A stretch of DNA of 64,000 nt, from contig JADFPG010000001.1 of NCBI GenBank assembly GCA_022562455.1, positions 1 to 64,000 of the forward strand, written 5' to 3'. The notes beneath the pieces were generated by a model. It saw only the letters and a program-made list of their open reading frames with translations. It was not told the origin of the DNA and searched no databases. Both the position numbers and the translations under genes were made by a program. The stretch is from Fidelibacterota bacterium. Lineage in GTDB: Bacteria > Fidelibacterota > Marinisomatia > Marinisomatales > SCKK01. Shown here one piece after another: positions 1 to 8,532 of the stretch; positions within the stretch are counted from its first letter, which is position 1, and every line of letters starts with the position of its first letter.

Positions 1-1048
1 CTGTAGGACTAAACCGAACACGTGCGAACAACATCAAAGATTTAAAATCAAACAATTTATGAATCTTTTTTTGCTGAGAACTCGAAATACCCCACTTAGA
101 AAGGTTTGCTAAAAGGGTATTGATCGATTTTTTATCCTTTGGCACCCTACTACCCATGATTGAAATGCGTCTTTCAAGTTCAACCATTAGGTCAAAGAAC
201 TCTTTTAAATCGGCCGTTACCCAAGGGGTGAAGAGCTCGTTTTTTATACCTTCACAGATGTTTTCAATAAGATCAGATGGATCAAGAACAGACTTTGAGA
301 GCTCTGCAAAACCGCCATCCCAAAAGGACGGCCTCAACGGAATTTGAAACTTTGCGATGAGCCTCCTGTTGAAGTCAAGTTCTGACTTGCTTCTATACAG
401 GTAAGTAATTTCTTCGGTACCTACTAAGTAACCTTCTTGATATAAAGGTTTCGAAGCACTTGGCGGAGCAATGCCTAGAAGCCGTATGAGAATAATATCA
501 TGTTCTGAATTGCGAGTAATCCTACCCGTTGCATATGGCAATCCGAACACATAAACGTAGCCATGCTTAGTGTGGTTTGCCCTAGTCGCGAAGGAACAAG
601 CAACCAATAATGATTGGGTAAGATCAAATAACGGTGTTCCACAAACTTGGTAATGTTGGAGAATGCTCCATCTGACTAATTCTCGATCTCGAATCTGTTC
701 ATATCCCTCTATCTTATGGGCCTCAAGTGCCTCTAATAGAAGTCTACCTGATTGCTCAAGAACCATAAATCTTCTATGGATATCGTCTTGGGATAAAATT
801 TTCTTATCGGGCGCAACGCGAAATATTGTTGGGTAAAAGGTTGATGCTCCTCCTTTGTTTTTGTAATCGGCTGTCTGCCCACGAAATAGCATTATATAAT
901 CCTTATTCAGTATGGATAGCTGCGCAACCCTCATTATGAGATCGGTATATGATTTGACCGGAAAAGGATCTGCTTTTGGCAGTGGAGTCTTATCGAAATC
1001 GTAATGTCTCTTAAATTCAGGAGTGAGTGATGCCTTAATTTCGCGCAT
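1..1048 (-). CDS. FRG-domain protein, C-terminus cut by window edge
   Basis: The minus frame is open from an ATG at 1048 to the window start (about 349 codons), so the gene continues to the left. About 55 residues in there is the FRG signature LFRGQ, followed by a serine/proline-rich stretch. About 90 residues further comes ILQHYQVCGTPLFDLTQS, matching the HYGxPTxLLDLTxS block of the FRG domain (PF08867), and then ACSFAT. FRG proteins are poorly characterised and often lie in defence or mobile loci. The frame is open another 20 codons upstream to a TGA at about 1108, with a TTG start possible at 1072, so the exact start is uncertain. It sits head-on beside tRNA-Asn, a common insertion site. 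Confidence 0.75.
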   Translation of the reverse strand, partial: MREIKASLTPEFKRHYDFDKTPLPKADPFPVKSYTDLIMRVAQLSILNKDYIMLFRGQTADYKNKGGASTFYPTIFRVAPDKKILSQDDIHRRFMVLEQSGRLLLEALEAHKIEGYEQIRDRELVRWSILQHYQVCGTPLFDLTQSLLVACSFATRANHTKHGYVYVFGLPYATGRITRNSEHDIILIRLLGIAPPSASKPLYQEGYLVGTEEITYLYRSKSELDFNRRLIAKFQIPLRPSFWDGGFAELSKSVLDPSDLIENICEGIKNELFTPWVTADLKEFFDLMVELERRISIMGSRVPKDKKSINTLLANLSKWGISSSQQKKIHKLFDFKSLMLFARVRFSPT

Positions 1049-1219
1049 TTCCCAAGAACTCAGCCTAGCCAAGTGAACCGTACAGCATGTTCCACAAGTG
1101 TGAGATCATCATAAACGTAATTGCAAAAATTCATCATAAGGAGAAGACAGGAATAATAAAAATAAAGCTACGAAACCTTGTGTCTAAAAACATCGAGTTT
1201 AAGTTTTAACACTCACTTG

Positions 1220-1292
1220 CTCCGGCGGAGGGACTCGAACCCCCGGCCTGGTGGTTAACAGCCACTCGCTCTACCAACTGAGCTACGCCGGA
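1220..1292 (-). tRNA. tRNA-Asn(GTT)
   Basis: A 73-nt cloverleaf reads on the minus strand. The acceptor stem TCCGGCG pairs with CGCCGGA, the discriminator is G, the D-arm is AGCTCAGTTGGTAGAGC, and the anticodon stem GTGG/CCAC encloses the loop CTGTTAA with anticodon GTT. The T-arm GGGGGTTCGAGTCCC is intact. CCA is not encoded. G at the discriminator position agrees with Asn identity. Confidence 0.95.
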
Positions 1293-1414
1293 ATTTTTTT
1301 ATTGATTACAAAGACACAAAGAAAAAAGTAACATCCTTATTATTCTTCCTATCTTTGTGGTTCCAAATTAAAAAGCGCTACGAATTTAGGAAAGAATAAA
1401 AAGTGAAAAAACCT

Positions 1415-3508
1415 TTACATTTCCTTCTCGGCTTCCAAAATTCGACCCTCAACAAACATTCCACTCTTCATCTGAGCCTCAGACATATAAACCACACCAT
1501 TTTCATTATGTGGTATTCCATATATCGAATGAATTGATTTCAGTCCACCAAGCCATTTGCGTTTGTCCATTATATAGACCAAATCTCCTGGATCTGCAGC
1601 CATTCGTGCCATATCCTGTTGAGAAAACCTGATTACATCTTCTTCTCCGTTCCCAATCTGCCATTGAACAATTACTTTTTCACCCTCTGTTTCATTTACT
1701 TTACTGCCCTTAAATTTTTGTTTAGCCTGATCAATAGACCAGGAAGTAAGCCCAGCAGTATGCTCCTCAATATTAAAGGGGACCAGCCAGGTAAATATAA
1801 CAGGAACCAGAAATATTAGAATTACTGCTGATATAACTTGAATCTGTATGGAACCAATCCCCAAAATAACAATTATGAAAGCGACGGAGGCAAATATTCC
1901 CAGACCTAAATAAGTCTGTTTTTTATTGATTAAAGCAACAATCCTATTCTGCCAGGAGGTGGTCAAGACTACAATAACAGCCACACCTGAACAAACCACC
2001 ATATTATACAGAGCTCGAATATAGGAATATGGATGGTCTAGGTTCATGTGGATGCCATGGTCAAAAGGCGCTATTAATATCCCGGGATACCTGGCCCCCA
2101 GAACCATCAGGGCCACACCCCCAATAAAAGTAGTCATAACTGCTGCGGGGCTAAATCTTTTCCAGAAAACACCAAAAAATATGCCCACAACCAGAGGCGG
2201 TGTTAAGGTTGAATGGAAATATCCGTGGGCTTCATAAACCGTAGGAAAATTCTTGAAAGCCAAAACAGATAAAACACCTAGAATGGTGATACCTACAGAA
2301 GCATAGCGCGCGGCGAGTAATTCTCTTTTATCCTGGTCATCTTTAAGGATTGAAGTTGAGGATTTAAAAAATGATTTCAAGGGACGGTAAACATCGTTTA
2401 CAAAAATTGCCGCTGTGGCATTTATCAGAGTATCCACCGTGCTCATCAGGGCGGCTGTCAGGGCGGCCATGATAAAACCGAATACTCCCGGCCTGGAAAC
2501 AATGTTAGCAACGATCACAAAAATCTGATCTGGGGATACGTTGGGTGAAATCACATCAGGGCTAGCCACGGAAATCGCTTTACCTATCCAGCCGGCATTG
2601 CCCACAACTATAGCAGACAGGGGCAGGATAAAAAGAATATTCACCGCCGCAGCCTTGCGCCCTTCATTTACACTACGGCAGGCCATAAAGCGCATGATCA
2701 GCCCCTGATTCATGAATAAAAACCCTATGGATCCGGCAATGGCATCCTGCCAAAATATGCCTACAAAATTGAAATTTGAAGGCTGATTAAAATCCGCAAG
2801 GGGCAGCTTCCAGGTCTCCGGCAAAAGATTCCAAAAGACATCAAAACCTCCTAAGTAGGTTATTCCGAATACAAATAACATGAATCCTGCCAATAAAAGG
2901 ATAAAACCCTGGATTAAATCAGTGAATATGACCGCTGTTTGTCCCCCAAAGGTGATATAGATACCGGTTATAACAGCAATAACGATGATGGCTCCCATTA
3001 AGGTAATCGGAAAGGTAGCACCTAAAATGGTCATAGTTTCCGGGAGCATGGGTATAAGTGCTTTACCCAGAGTTAAAAATCCTATGCCAATATAACCGAT
3101 CATATAGAGTAACAGCAGGATGGTGGCCAAAAATCGTGCCGAGGGACTAAAGCGTTTCTCGAAATATTCAGGGATTGATCTTACTTTGGAATAAACGATG
3201 ATGGGCAGCCAGCCAAACATGAAAAAGGCAATAAAAAACCAATCGTTTAAATAAGTCATGGTGGAGGAAATTCCGTGTTCGAACCCCTTAGCAGAGTATT
3301 TTACAAAGCTATGACTGCCCACGCCTGTGGCCACAATTGACATGGCAATAAGCCACCACGCAAAACGACGTCCTCCAAAGAAAAAATCTGCGGTAGACTT
3401 CGTATATCTACCAAAATAACTTCCGAACAACATGATGACCATAAAATAAATGACCATGACAATCCAATCAGTGCTGGTGCCGATATTATGAAAGGTTGTC
3501 TGTTCCAT
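1415..3508 (-). CDS. Sodium:solute symporter family protein with C-terminal soluble domain
   Basis: A 697-residue SSS-family (LeuT-fold) transporter of the inner membrane, coupling Na+ entry to uptake of an unknown solute. About 13-15 hydrophobic segments fill residues 15-575. Typical SSS features are the N-terminal ADFFFGGRR stretch and the central GGQTAVIFTDLIQG (TM5/6 region). The last ~120 residues, from about 576, are hydrophilic and not part of the transport core; they may be a regulatory domain. The start overlaps by one base (TAATG) the stop of the small 3-TM protein upstream, so the two are probably co-translated. The substrate cannot be told from sequence. Confidence 0.9.
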   Translation of the reverse strand: MEQTTFHNIGTSTDWIVMVIYFMVIMLFGSYFGRYTKSTADFFFGGRRFAWWLIAMSIVATGVGSHSFVKYSAKGFEHGISSTMTYLNDWFFIAFFMFGWLPIIVYSKVRSIPEYFEKRFSPSARFLATILLLLYMIGYIGIGFLTLGKALIPMLPETMTILGATFPITLMGAIIVIAVITGIYITFGGQTAVIFTDLIQGFILLLAGFMLFVFGITYLGGFDVFWNLLPETWKLPLADFNQPSNFNFVGIFWQDAIAGSIGFLFMNQGLIMRFMACRSVNEGRKAAAVNILFILPLSAIVVGNAGWIGKAISVASPDVISPNVSPDQIFVIVANIVSRPGVFGFIMAALTAALMSTVDTLINATAAIFVNDVYRPLKSFFKSSTSILKDDQDKRELLAARYASVGITILGVLSVLAFKNFPTVYEAHGYFHSTLTPPLVVGIFFGVFWKRFSPAAVMTTFIGGVALMVLGARYPGILIAPFDHGIHMNLDHPYSYIRALYNMVVCSGVAVIVVLTTSWQNRIVALINKKQTYLGLGIFASVAFIIVILGIGSIQIQVISAVILIFLVPVIFTWLVPFNIEEHTAGLTSWSIDQAKQKFKGSKVNETEGEKVIVQWQIGNGEEDVIRFSQQDMARMAADPGDLVYIMDKRKWLGGLKSIHSIYGIPHNENGVVYMSEAQMKSGMFVEGRILEAEKEM

Positions 3509-3819
3509 TAAATTCTTCCCTTAATCCGAGAATTAACCCACACAGCGCCGATGATTGATCCCAAGATAACAAAACCGGCAATCCAGCCGGCTGTTTTTTC
3601 ATGACCGAGAGCCGCCAGGGTCATGGTACCATGAAGTGCGAGATACCAGATAAATCCAAAAATAAGAACCCAGAACCATTTTTGATGGCTGGGTCGTTTA
3701 AGATTAAAGGAGCCCGATTTAATAGTAATGATTATTCCCGCCAGAAACAATAAACCACCCAAGCCGTAGAGGTACAAAAAGGGCCACCAAGTATGGGAAT
3801 ATTCAGTAAAAAAACTCAT
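3508..3819 (-). CDS. Small three-TM membrane protein, likely partner of the symporter
   Basis: 103 residues with three predicted membrane spans (about residues 10-33, 48-72 and 76-95) and a short basic C-terminus. I do not recognise a named family. It sits between the HIT gene (4-bp overlap) and the SSS transporter (1-bp overlap), so all three are probably one transcript. Small membrane proteins encoded just before SSS transporters are known elsewhere (for example YjcH with ActP, YhdT with PanF); by analogy this may be an accessory subunit, which is inference. Confidence 0.7.
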   Translation of the reverse strand: MSFFTEYSHTWWPFLYLYGLGGLLFLAGIIITIKSGSFNLKRPSHQKWFWVLIFGFIWYLALHGTMTLAALGHEKTAGWIAGFVILGSIIGAVWVNSRIKGRI

Positions 3820-4313
3820 ATGTTACTCTTTTTTAAACCCTCAAATAAGGGGTAAAGCAGGGACCAGGTTTCTTTTAATCCTTGCACCTGGACTTTCGTA
3901 TGCCCGATCACGGGCATAAAATTCGTGTCCCCTGCCCACCGTGGAACAAGATGATAGTGAACATGCTCTTCAATTCCCGAACCAGCGGTTTTGCCGAAGT
4001 TAGCACCAAAATTGAATCCATCCGGATTTACAGCTTTTTTCAAGACTTTCATTGCGGAATCGGTCAACGACGTTATCTCAGTCTTTGTTTCGATTGATAG
4101 CTGTGAGGGATCTGCAACATGCTCATAAGGAGCAATCATCAGATGAGCGTTGTTGTATGGATAAAGGTTCATCATAATGAATGCCAGATCACCCCTGTGA
4201 AGTATTAACATTTTACGATCATCGTCACGATCGGGTTTATCACAGAAAATACACCCTTCATCCTTGGGTGCTTTCACATATTCAATTCGCCATGGAGCCC
4301 AAAGTGTTTTCAT
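3816..4313 (-). CDS. HIT-family nucleotide hydrolase/transferase
   Basis: 165 residues with the histidine triad HVHYH at 117-121, whose middle His is the expected nucleophile. A CxxC at residues 21-24 (CIFC) and further histidines make the zinc site seen in the Ap4A-phosphorylase/FHIT-like branch. The N-terminal LWAPWRIEYV is typical of that branch in bacteria. It acts in the cytosol on dinucleoside polyphosphates or related adenylated nucleotides. The stop overlaps the next small membrane gene by 4 bp. Repeats occupy the upstream 130 bp. Confidence 0.9.
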   Translation of the reverse strand: MKTLWAPWRIEYVKAPKDEGCIFCDKPDRDDDRKMLILHRGDLAFIMMNLYPYNNAHLMIAPYEHVADPSQLSIETKTEITSLTDSAMKVLKKAVNPDGFNFGANFGKTAGSGIEEHVHYHLVPRWAGDTNFMPVIGHTKVQVQGLKETWSLLYPLFEGLKKSNI

Positions 4314-4320
4314 GGTTGAT

Positions 4321-4440
4321 GGTGATTGGTGAATGGTAACTGGTTAGCGGTGAGTGCCTGCCCCGTAAGGAGCTTGCCTGTCCCGTAGCGAAGGATGAGC
4401 GTATCGGGGCGACTGTACGAGGGTAGCTGGTGAGCGGTCA
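4321..4440. repeat. Low-complexity stretch and 29-bp palindrome copies
   Basis: A degenerate GGTGA/TGGTGAATGG-like stretch (4316-4355) is followed by a partial copy (4354-4372) and a full copy (4382-4409) of the dispersed palindrome whose ends read CCCCG(A/T)TACG and CTACGGGG. The element ends with GTACGAGGGTAGCTGGTGAG (4415-4434), which reappears inverted with one mismatch at 4884-4903 on the other side of the four-helix-bundle gene. Confidence 0.75.
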
Positions 4441-4444
4441 TAGA

Positions 4445-4876
4445 TTATGATTTATATTGATTTCTCTGTTTATTGAGATAGGCAATGTAACCATTAATTT
4501 TTTTCACTAATTCATACCCAGTTTCTTTAAGATGTGTACATTGCTCAATGTCATAATAGTTCTCATCGATACAGATATTGAGATCATCAATAATTTCTTC
4601 AGTTGAACCACGAGCGATACGACAAAACTGGATTGATTCTTTATAATGCCAACGACCATGTGCTTCTGCAATGTTATTTGTAACAGAAATGATCGCGTCT
4701 CGCATTTGACTTGTCAGATTATATTTTTCTCCTTCAGGTAATTTGTTAATAATATGGTATACTCTTTTTCTAAACACTCGTGAATGTTTATATACTTCAA
4801 AATCATCCAACCTATAACGATCAGGTTCGCTGATAAAATCAATTTCAGCTACTTCAACATCTTGATAATCAGCCAT
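4445..4876 (-). CDS. Four-helix-bundle protein (S23/IVP family)
   Basis: 143 residues from ATG 4876; an upstream GTG at 4888 is also in frame but GAGG stands at SD distance before 4876. The sequence FEVYKHSRVFRKRVY, then LTSQMRDAIISVTNNIAEA and GSTEEIIDDL, is the S23 ribosomal protein/four-helix-bundle family (PF05635). The family was first found in intervening sequences of 23S rRNA but is commonly chromosomal in FCB bacteria, function unclear. Here it is not in an rRNA gene. It lies alone between two blocks of repeats that are partly inverted copies of each other, so it may have moved as a unit. Confidence 0.85.
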   Translation of the reverse strand: MADYQDVEVAEIDFISEPDRYRLDDFEVYKHSRVFRKRVYHIINKLPEGEKYNLTSQMRDAIISVTNNIAEAHGRWHYKESIQFCRIARGSTEEIIDDLNICIDENYYDIEQCTHLKETGYELVKKINGYIAYLNKQRNQYKS

Positions 4877-4883
4877 TAAAATC

Positions 4884-4979
4884 CTCACCAGCTACCCCCG
4901 TACGGTCGTTCCTCCCTACGGGGCAGGCATTACACCAGCTACCACTCTACCAGCTACCACTCCACCAGCACCCATCTCC
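4884..4979. repeat. Inverted-repeat arm and 29-bp palindrome copy
   Basis: 4884-4903 is the inverted partner of 4415-4434. 4895-4923 is a copy of the CCCCG..TACGGGG palindrome, followed by GCAGGCA, the usual right flank of this family. The remainder is a degenerate CCAGCTACCAC tandem. The arm also supplies the SD of the four-helix-bundle gene. Confidence 0.7.
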
Positions 4980-7064
4980 CTACTCTTTACCCCCATTTTT
5001 CCCCGCCTTGATAATCTTTTGTTCAAGGTCTTTAGGTACCTCTTCATAATGACTGAATTTCTCTTTATGTATTGCTCTGCCCCCTGTGATGGAACGGAGT
5101 GTTGTAGAATACCGATATAGATTTGCCTGAGGTACATAAGCTTTGATAATCTGGTTTCCATCCTCAGAATCCATCCCGAGGATTTTCCCTCTTCTACCGG
5201 AAATGTCTCCCATAACGTCACCCATATGGACATCAGGAACTTTTACTTCAATTTCATAGATAGGTTCTAAAAGGCAGGGTTTTGCTGATAGAAACGCTTC
5301 TTTAAAAGCGCCTTTCCCTGCAATCTGAAATGCGATGTCTTTTGAATCTACAGAGTGCTGTTTCCCATCGTAGAATTCCACTTTTAGATCAACTATTCTA
5401 TAACCAGCTAAAGCACCCTCTGTAGTTGCAGCATTGACTCCCTTTTCAACAGATGGAACAAAAACACGGTCAACATGTTGCCCCACCAGTGAGTTTGTAA
5501 ATTCCACACCACTTCCACGTTCTTTCGGTTCAACACGCATCCAGACTTCGGCAAATTGTCCAGAGCCACCCGACTGTTTCTTATGGCGAAATTTGGATTC
5601 CCCATGCACTTTAATCGTTTCTCTATATGGGATTCTTGGCTCGATAAGGTCAACCTCTACATGAAATTTTCTTTTTAATTTATCCACTACAACTTCCAAA
5701 TGAAGCTCACCCTGGCCTGATATGATGGTCTGACTGAGTTCGGAGTCCACTTTGAAAATAAAGGTAGGATCCTCCTCATGGAGAGTAGAAAGACCTGTGG
5801 CAATTTTATCTTCGTCCCCCCTGGATTTGGTGACTACAGCAGCATTAATATTTGGTAAAAGAAAATCGATACTGGGAAGTTCTATCTCAAATTTGGGACT
5901 ACACAACGTGTCACCGGTATGAGTGTTCTTCAATTTTACCACAGCGCCTATATCTCCAGCCACCAATTCACCCACATCCTTTCTATCTTTTCCATTCATG
6001 ACGAAAATTTGTCCTAACCTCTCAGTAGTCTGTCGACTGGGATTCCTCAAATCCATCCCCGCTTTTACTTTTCCGGAATAAACACGAAAGAAGGATAACT
6101 CTCCCACACGCGCTTCGCTTAGAGTTTTAAAAACCTGAATACTGGTTCGATTATCCTGTGTTGTTTTTAATTCCACTTCTTCATTAGTACCCACTTTGAA
6201 AACCTGGATTGAAGAAGTATCAGCTGGAGACGGACAATATTTTGTAATAATATCCATCATTCTGGTAACACCGACATTGGTGAATCCGGAAGTACAAACC
6301 AATGGAATAACGGAACCATTTATAATTGCATCATGCATACCGCTACGCAAGTTATCTTCCGTCAATCCGCCCTCATCAAAAAATTTCTCCATCAATGTAT
6401 CATCCGACTCGGCAATATTTTCAATGAGCTCCTCATGCAGTCCATCAATTCTGTCAACCCAATCTGCTGGTAGGTCATTCACTCCATATTTCCCCTGCCC
6501 ATTTGCATCATAGGTGAACATTGCCTTACGAAGGACATCAGCGACTTGATTAAATCCAGGCCCTGCATTAATGGGTAGTGTAAAAGGAAAAATCTTTTTA
6601 GAGAATCTGTTCTTTAGTTTTTCTAAAATGGCTTCGAAGTGGGTATTTTCTTTATCCATCATATTGATGGCAAAAAACTTTGGCAATTTATTTTGTTCAG
6701 CGTAATCCCACACCAATTCCGTTCCAGTCTCGACTCCTGAAACACCCTGTACTACAATCAATGCCAGATCAGAAACGTGAAGAGCGGCTTTTGTGTCCCC
6801 CATAAAATCAAAAAATCCTGGTGTGTCCAAAGAATTTATTTTTTTACCCTCCCAGTTACAATGAAGAGTACTAACACCTATGGAAATGTGGCGGGTAATT
6901 TCATCCTTATGGTAATCTGAGATGGTAGTACCATCCTCAATTTTTCCCAGGCGATTGGTTTTCCCACTGGAATATAGCATCGCTTCTGCCAAGATAGTTT
7001 TCCCAGATGTTCCATGACCTACAATTGCAAGATTACGAATATCTGAAGGTTGAACAAAACTCAT
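4980..7064 (-). CDS. Elongation factor G-like GTPase
   Basis: 694 residues, the length and five-domain order of EF-G: GTPase domain 1-~270, then the OB-fold and domains III-V, ending in an MGDVMGDISGRRGKI domain-V motif. The P-loop is GHGTSGKT (16-23), G3 is DTPG (80-83), but G4 is NMMD (134-137) where canonical EF-G has NKxD. Loss of that Lys is a feature of the EF-G-like (EF-G2) branch, so I call this a paralogue rather than the housekeeping FusA. It is not in a str operon. Its role (translocation, recycling or stress) cannot be read from sequence. Confidence 0.85.
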   Translation of the reverse strand: MSFVQPSDIRNLAIVGHGTSGKTILAEAMLYSSGKTNRLGKIEDGTTISDYHKDEITRHISIGVSTLHCNWEGKKINSLDTPGFFDFMGDTKAALHVSDLALIVVQGVSGVETGTELVWDYAEQNKLPKFFAINMMDKENTHFEAILEKLKNRFSKKIFPFTLPINAGPGFNQVADVLRKAMFTYDANGQGKYGVNDLPADWVDRIDGLHEELIENIAESDDTLMEKFFDEGGLTEDNLRSGMHDAIINGSVIPLVCTSGFTNVGVTRMMDIITKYCPSPADTSSIQVFKVGTNEEVELKTTQDNRTSIQVFKTLSEARVGELSFFRVYSGKVKAGMDLRNPSRQTTERLGQIFVMNGKDRKDVGELVAGDIGAVVKLKNTHTGDTLCSPKFEIELPSIDFLLPNINAAVVTKSRGDEDKIATGLSTLHEEDPTFIFKVDSELSQTIISGQGELHLEVVVDKLKRKFHVEVDLIEPRIPYRETIKVHGESKFRHKKQSGGSGQFAEVWMRVEPKERGSGVEFTNSLVGQHVDRVFVPSVEKGVNAATTEGALAGYRIVDLKVEFYDGKQHSVDSKDIAFQIAGKGAFKEAFLSAKPCLLEPIYEIEVKVPDVHMGDVMGDISGRRGKILGMDSEDGNQIIKAYVPQANLYRYSTTLRSITGGRAIHKEKFSHYEEVPKDLEQKIIKAGKNGGKE

Positions 7065-7159
7065 TGAAATCCTCTCTATAGCAAATGGTTAAAAACAAAA
7101 ATAATTTCTTCTTGATGGATTAATTAATTGTGAATTCAAAGTTGCGGAGTATAAAAAAT

Positions 7160-7435
7160 TCACCGTAGCAAATCAAGACTTTTCCTATCATTTTCTAACT
7201 CAATGAATTCCCTTAAAACCGGAATTAAATACCGATCATGAATTTCTAATTTCCGGAATGATGTTGCCATCACTCGCAATCTTTGACTCAACGGTTTCAC
7301 TTTATTTAATACAATAAACTTGTCCCCATTAATTGTGCAAAATCCTCCGATAAAATCACCCTTACCTTCAAGTAAGGTAACATCCATCTCTTCTGCCAAC
7401 CGTTCAAATTGTTCAAACAACCAATTTTCATCCAT
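7160..7435 (-). CDS. Conserved hypothetical protein, 91 aa
   Basis: A short acidic protein with no membrane segment and no recognised motif; the centre GDFIGGFCTINGDKFIVLNK suggests a beta hairpin, and the rest looks helical. The start overlaps the stop of the GDP-mannose pyrophosphorylase gene, which implies translational coupling. No function is proposed. Confidence 0.65.
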   Translation of the reverse strand: MDENWLFEQFERLAEEMDVTLLEGKGDFIGGFCTINGDKFIVLNKVKPLSQRLRVMATSFRKLEIHDRYLIPVLREFIELENDRKSLDLLR

Positions 7436-8532
7436 TACAGGACCTCTTCTCTCCCAGATTCTTCGAGCAAATTAACCAGTTCCCTCACATCCTCAACTCT
7501 GTCTCTCGATACCACAAGCGTGGCATCTGGTGTATTGATAATTACTACGTTATCTATCCCGATTACTGCCGTCAGTTTCCCATTGGAATGAATCAGGTTA
7601 TTTTCTCCATCCAGTACAATTACATCTCCCTTGACGACATTTCCCATTCCATTTTTCGGTGATAATTCAAAGAACGAATTCCATGATCCCACATCACTCC
7701 ACTGAAATTCTGATTTGACCATATAGATATTATCGCTCTTTTCCAATATACCATAATCGATAGATTCAGGTTTTATTAATTCCCATTGATCCAAAAGAGT
7801 TGAATGATAGTATCTCTTCCCCAGCGCATCATAAATTGCCAACAAAGATTGCGATAGTTCGGGCATATGTAATTCGATAGCACTAAGAATCGATGAGACT
7901 TTCCAAACAAATATCCCGCTATTCCACAGAAATTCTCCACTTCTCACAAACCTTTTTGCAACTCTTTCATTCGGTTTTTCCGCAAAGGTTTTTACCATGT
8001 ATACTTTCCCCGGCACGGTTTCTTTACGCTTGTCAAATTGGATATAGCCGTAACCAGTGTGGGGTGAATTGGGAACAATTCCGAAGGTGATCAAAGCATC
8101 TCTACCAACAGTAAGATTCATTGCCATTCGCAGAGCGCTGGAAAACTTTTGATGACCAATAATGAGATGGTCTGCGGGGAAAACCCCCATGATGGAATCC
8201 GGATTTTTTGCTGCCATGTGTAGAGCTGCAAGCCCAATACAGGGTGCTGTATTCTTCCCAGATGGTTCTACAATTATCCGGTCAGGTGAAATACCTTCAA
8301 TCTCATTTTTTATGATTTCTTCAAGATCAGGTCCTGTAATAATATAAATGTCCTCTACGAAATTGATTTTTCGAAGCCTGTCAACCGTCATCTGAAGCAT
8401 GGAATGATCGCCTAGTATTTTCAAAAGTTGTTTGGGACGTGAATTCCGACTTAAAGGCCAGAATCGAGTACCCCGACCACCTGCCATGATGACACAGACT
8501 ATTTTCCTTTTCCCTTTAACTTTCACCATCAT
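7435..8532 (-). CDS. manC: Mannose-1-phosphate guanylyltransferase
   Basis: 365 residues. The nucleotidyltransferase signature MAGGRGTRFWPLSR (about 16-29) followed by PKQ binds GTP; FPADH (about 116) and VGSWNSF near residue 285 are typical of GDP-mannose pyrophosphorylases. It makes GDP-mannose from GTP and mannose 1-phosphate for cell-surface glycans. It lacks the C-terminal isomerase domain of bifunctional ManC/AlgA enzymes. The ATG follows the stop of the lipoprotein gene directly (TGAATG). Confidence 0.9.
   Translation of the reverse strand: MMVKVKGKRKIVCVIMAGGRGTRFWPLSRNSRPKQLLKILGDHSMLQMTVDRLRKINFVEDIYIITGPDLEEIIKNEIEGISPDRIIVEPSGKNTAPCIGLAALHMAAKNPDSIMGVFPADHLIIGHQKFSSALRMAMNLTVGRDALITFGIVPNSPHTGYGYIQFDKRKETVPGKVYMVKTFAEKPNERVAKRFVRSGEFLWNSGIFVWKVSSILSAIELHMPELSQSLLAIYDALGKRYYHSTLLDQWELIKPESIDYGILEKSDNIYMVKSEFQWSDVGSWNSFFELSPKNGMGNVVKGDVIVLDGENNLIHSNGKLTAVIGIDNVVIINTPDATLVVSRDRVEDVRELVNLLEESGREEVL

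Noticed and set aside
120-347. Plus-strand ORF of 75 codons near the window start
   Set aside because: It is antisense to the FRG-domain gene, whose minus frame is open throughout and carries family motifs.
1294-1414. CACAAAGA..TCTTTGTG inverted repeat downstream of the symporter gene as a terminator
   Set aside because: The loop is about 28 bases and the stem only 8 bp; too weak to call.
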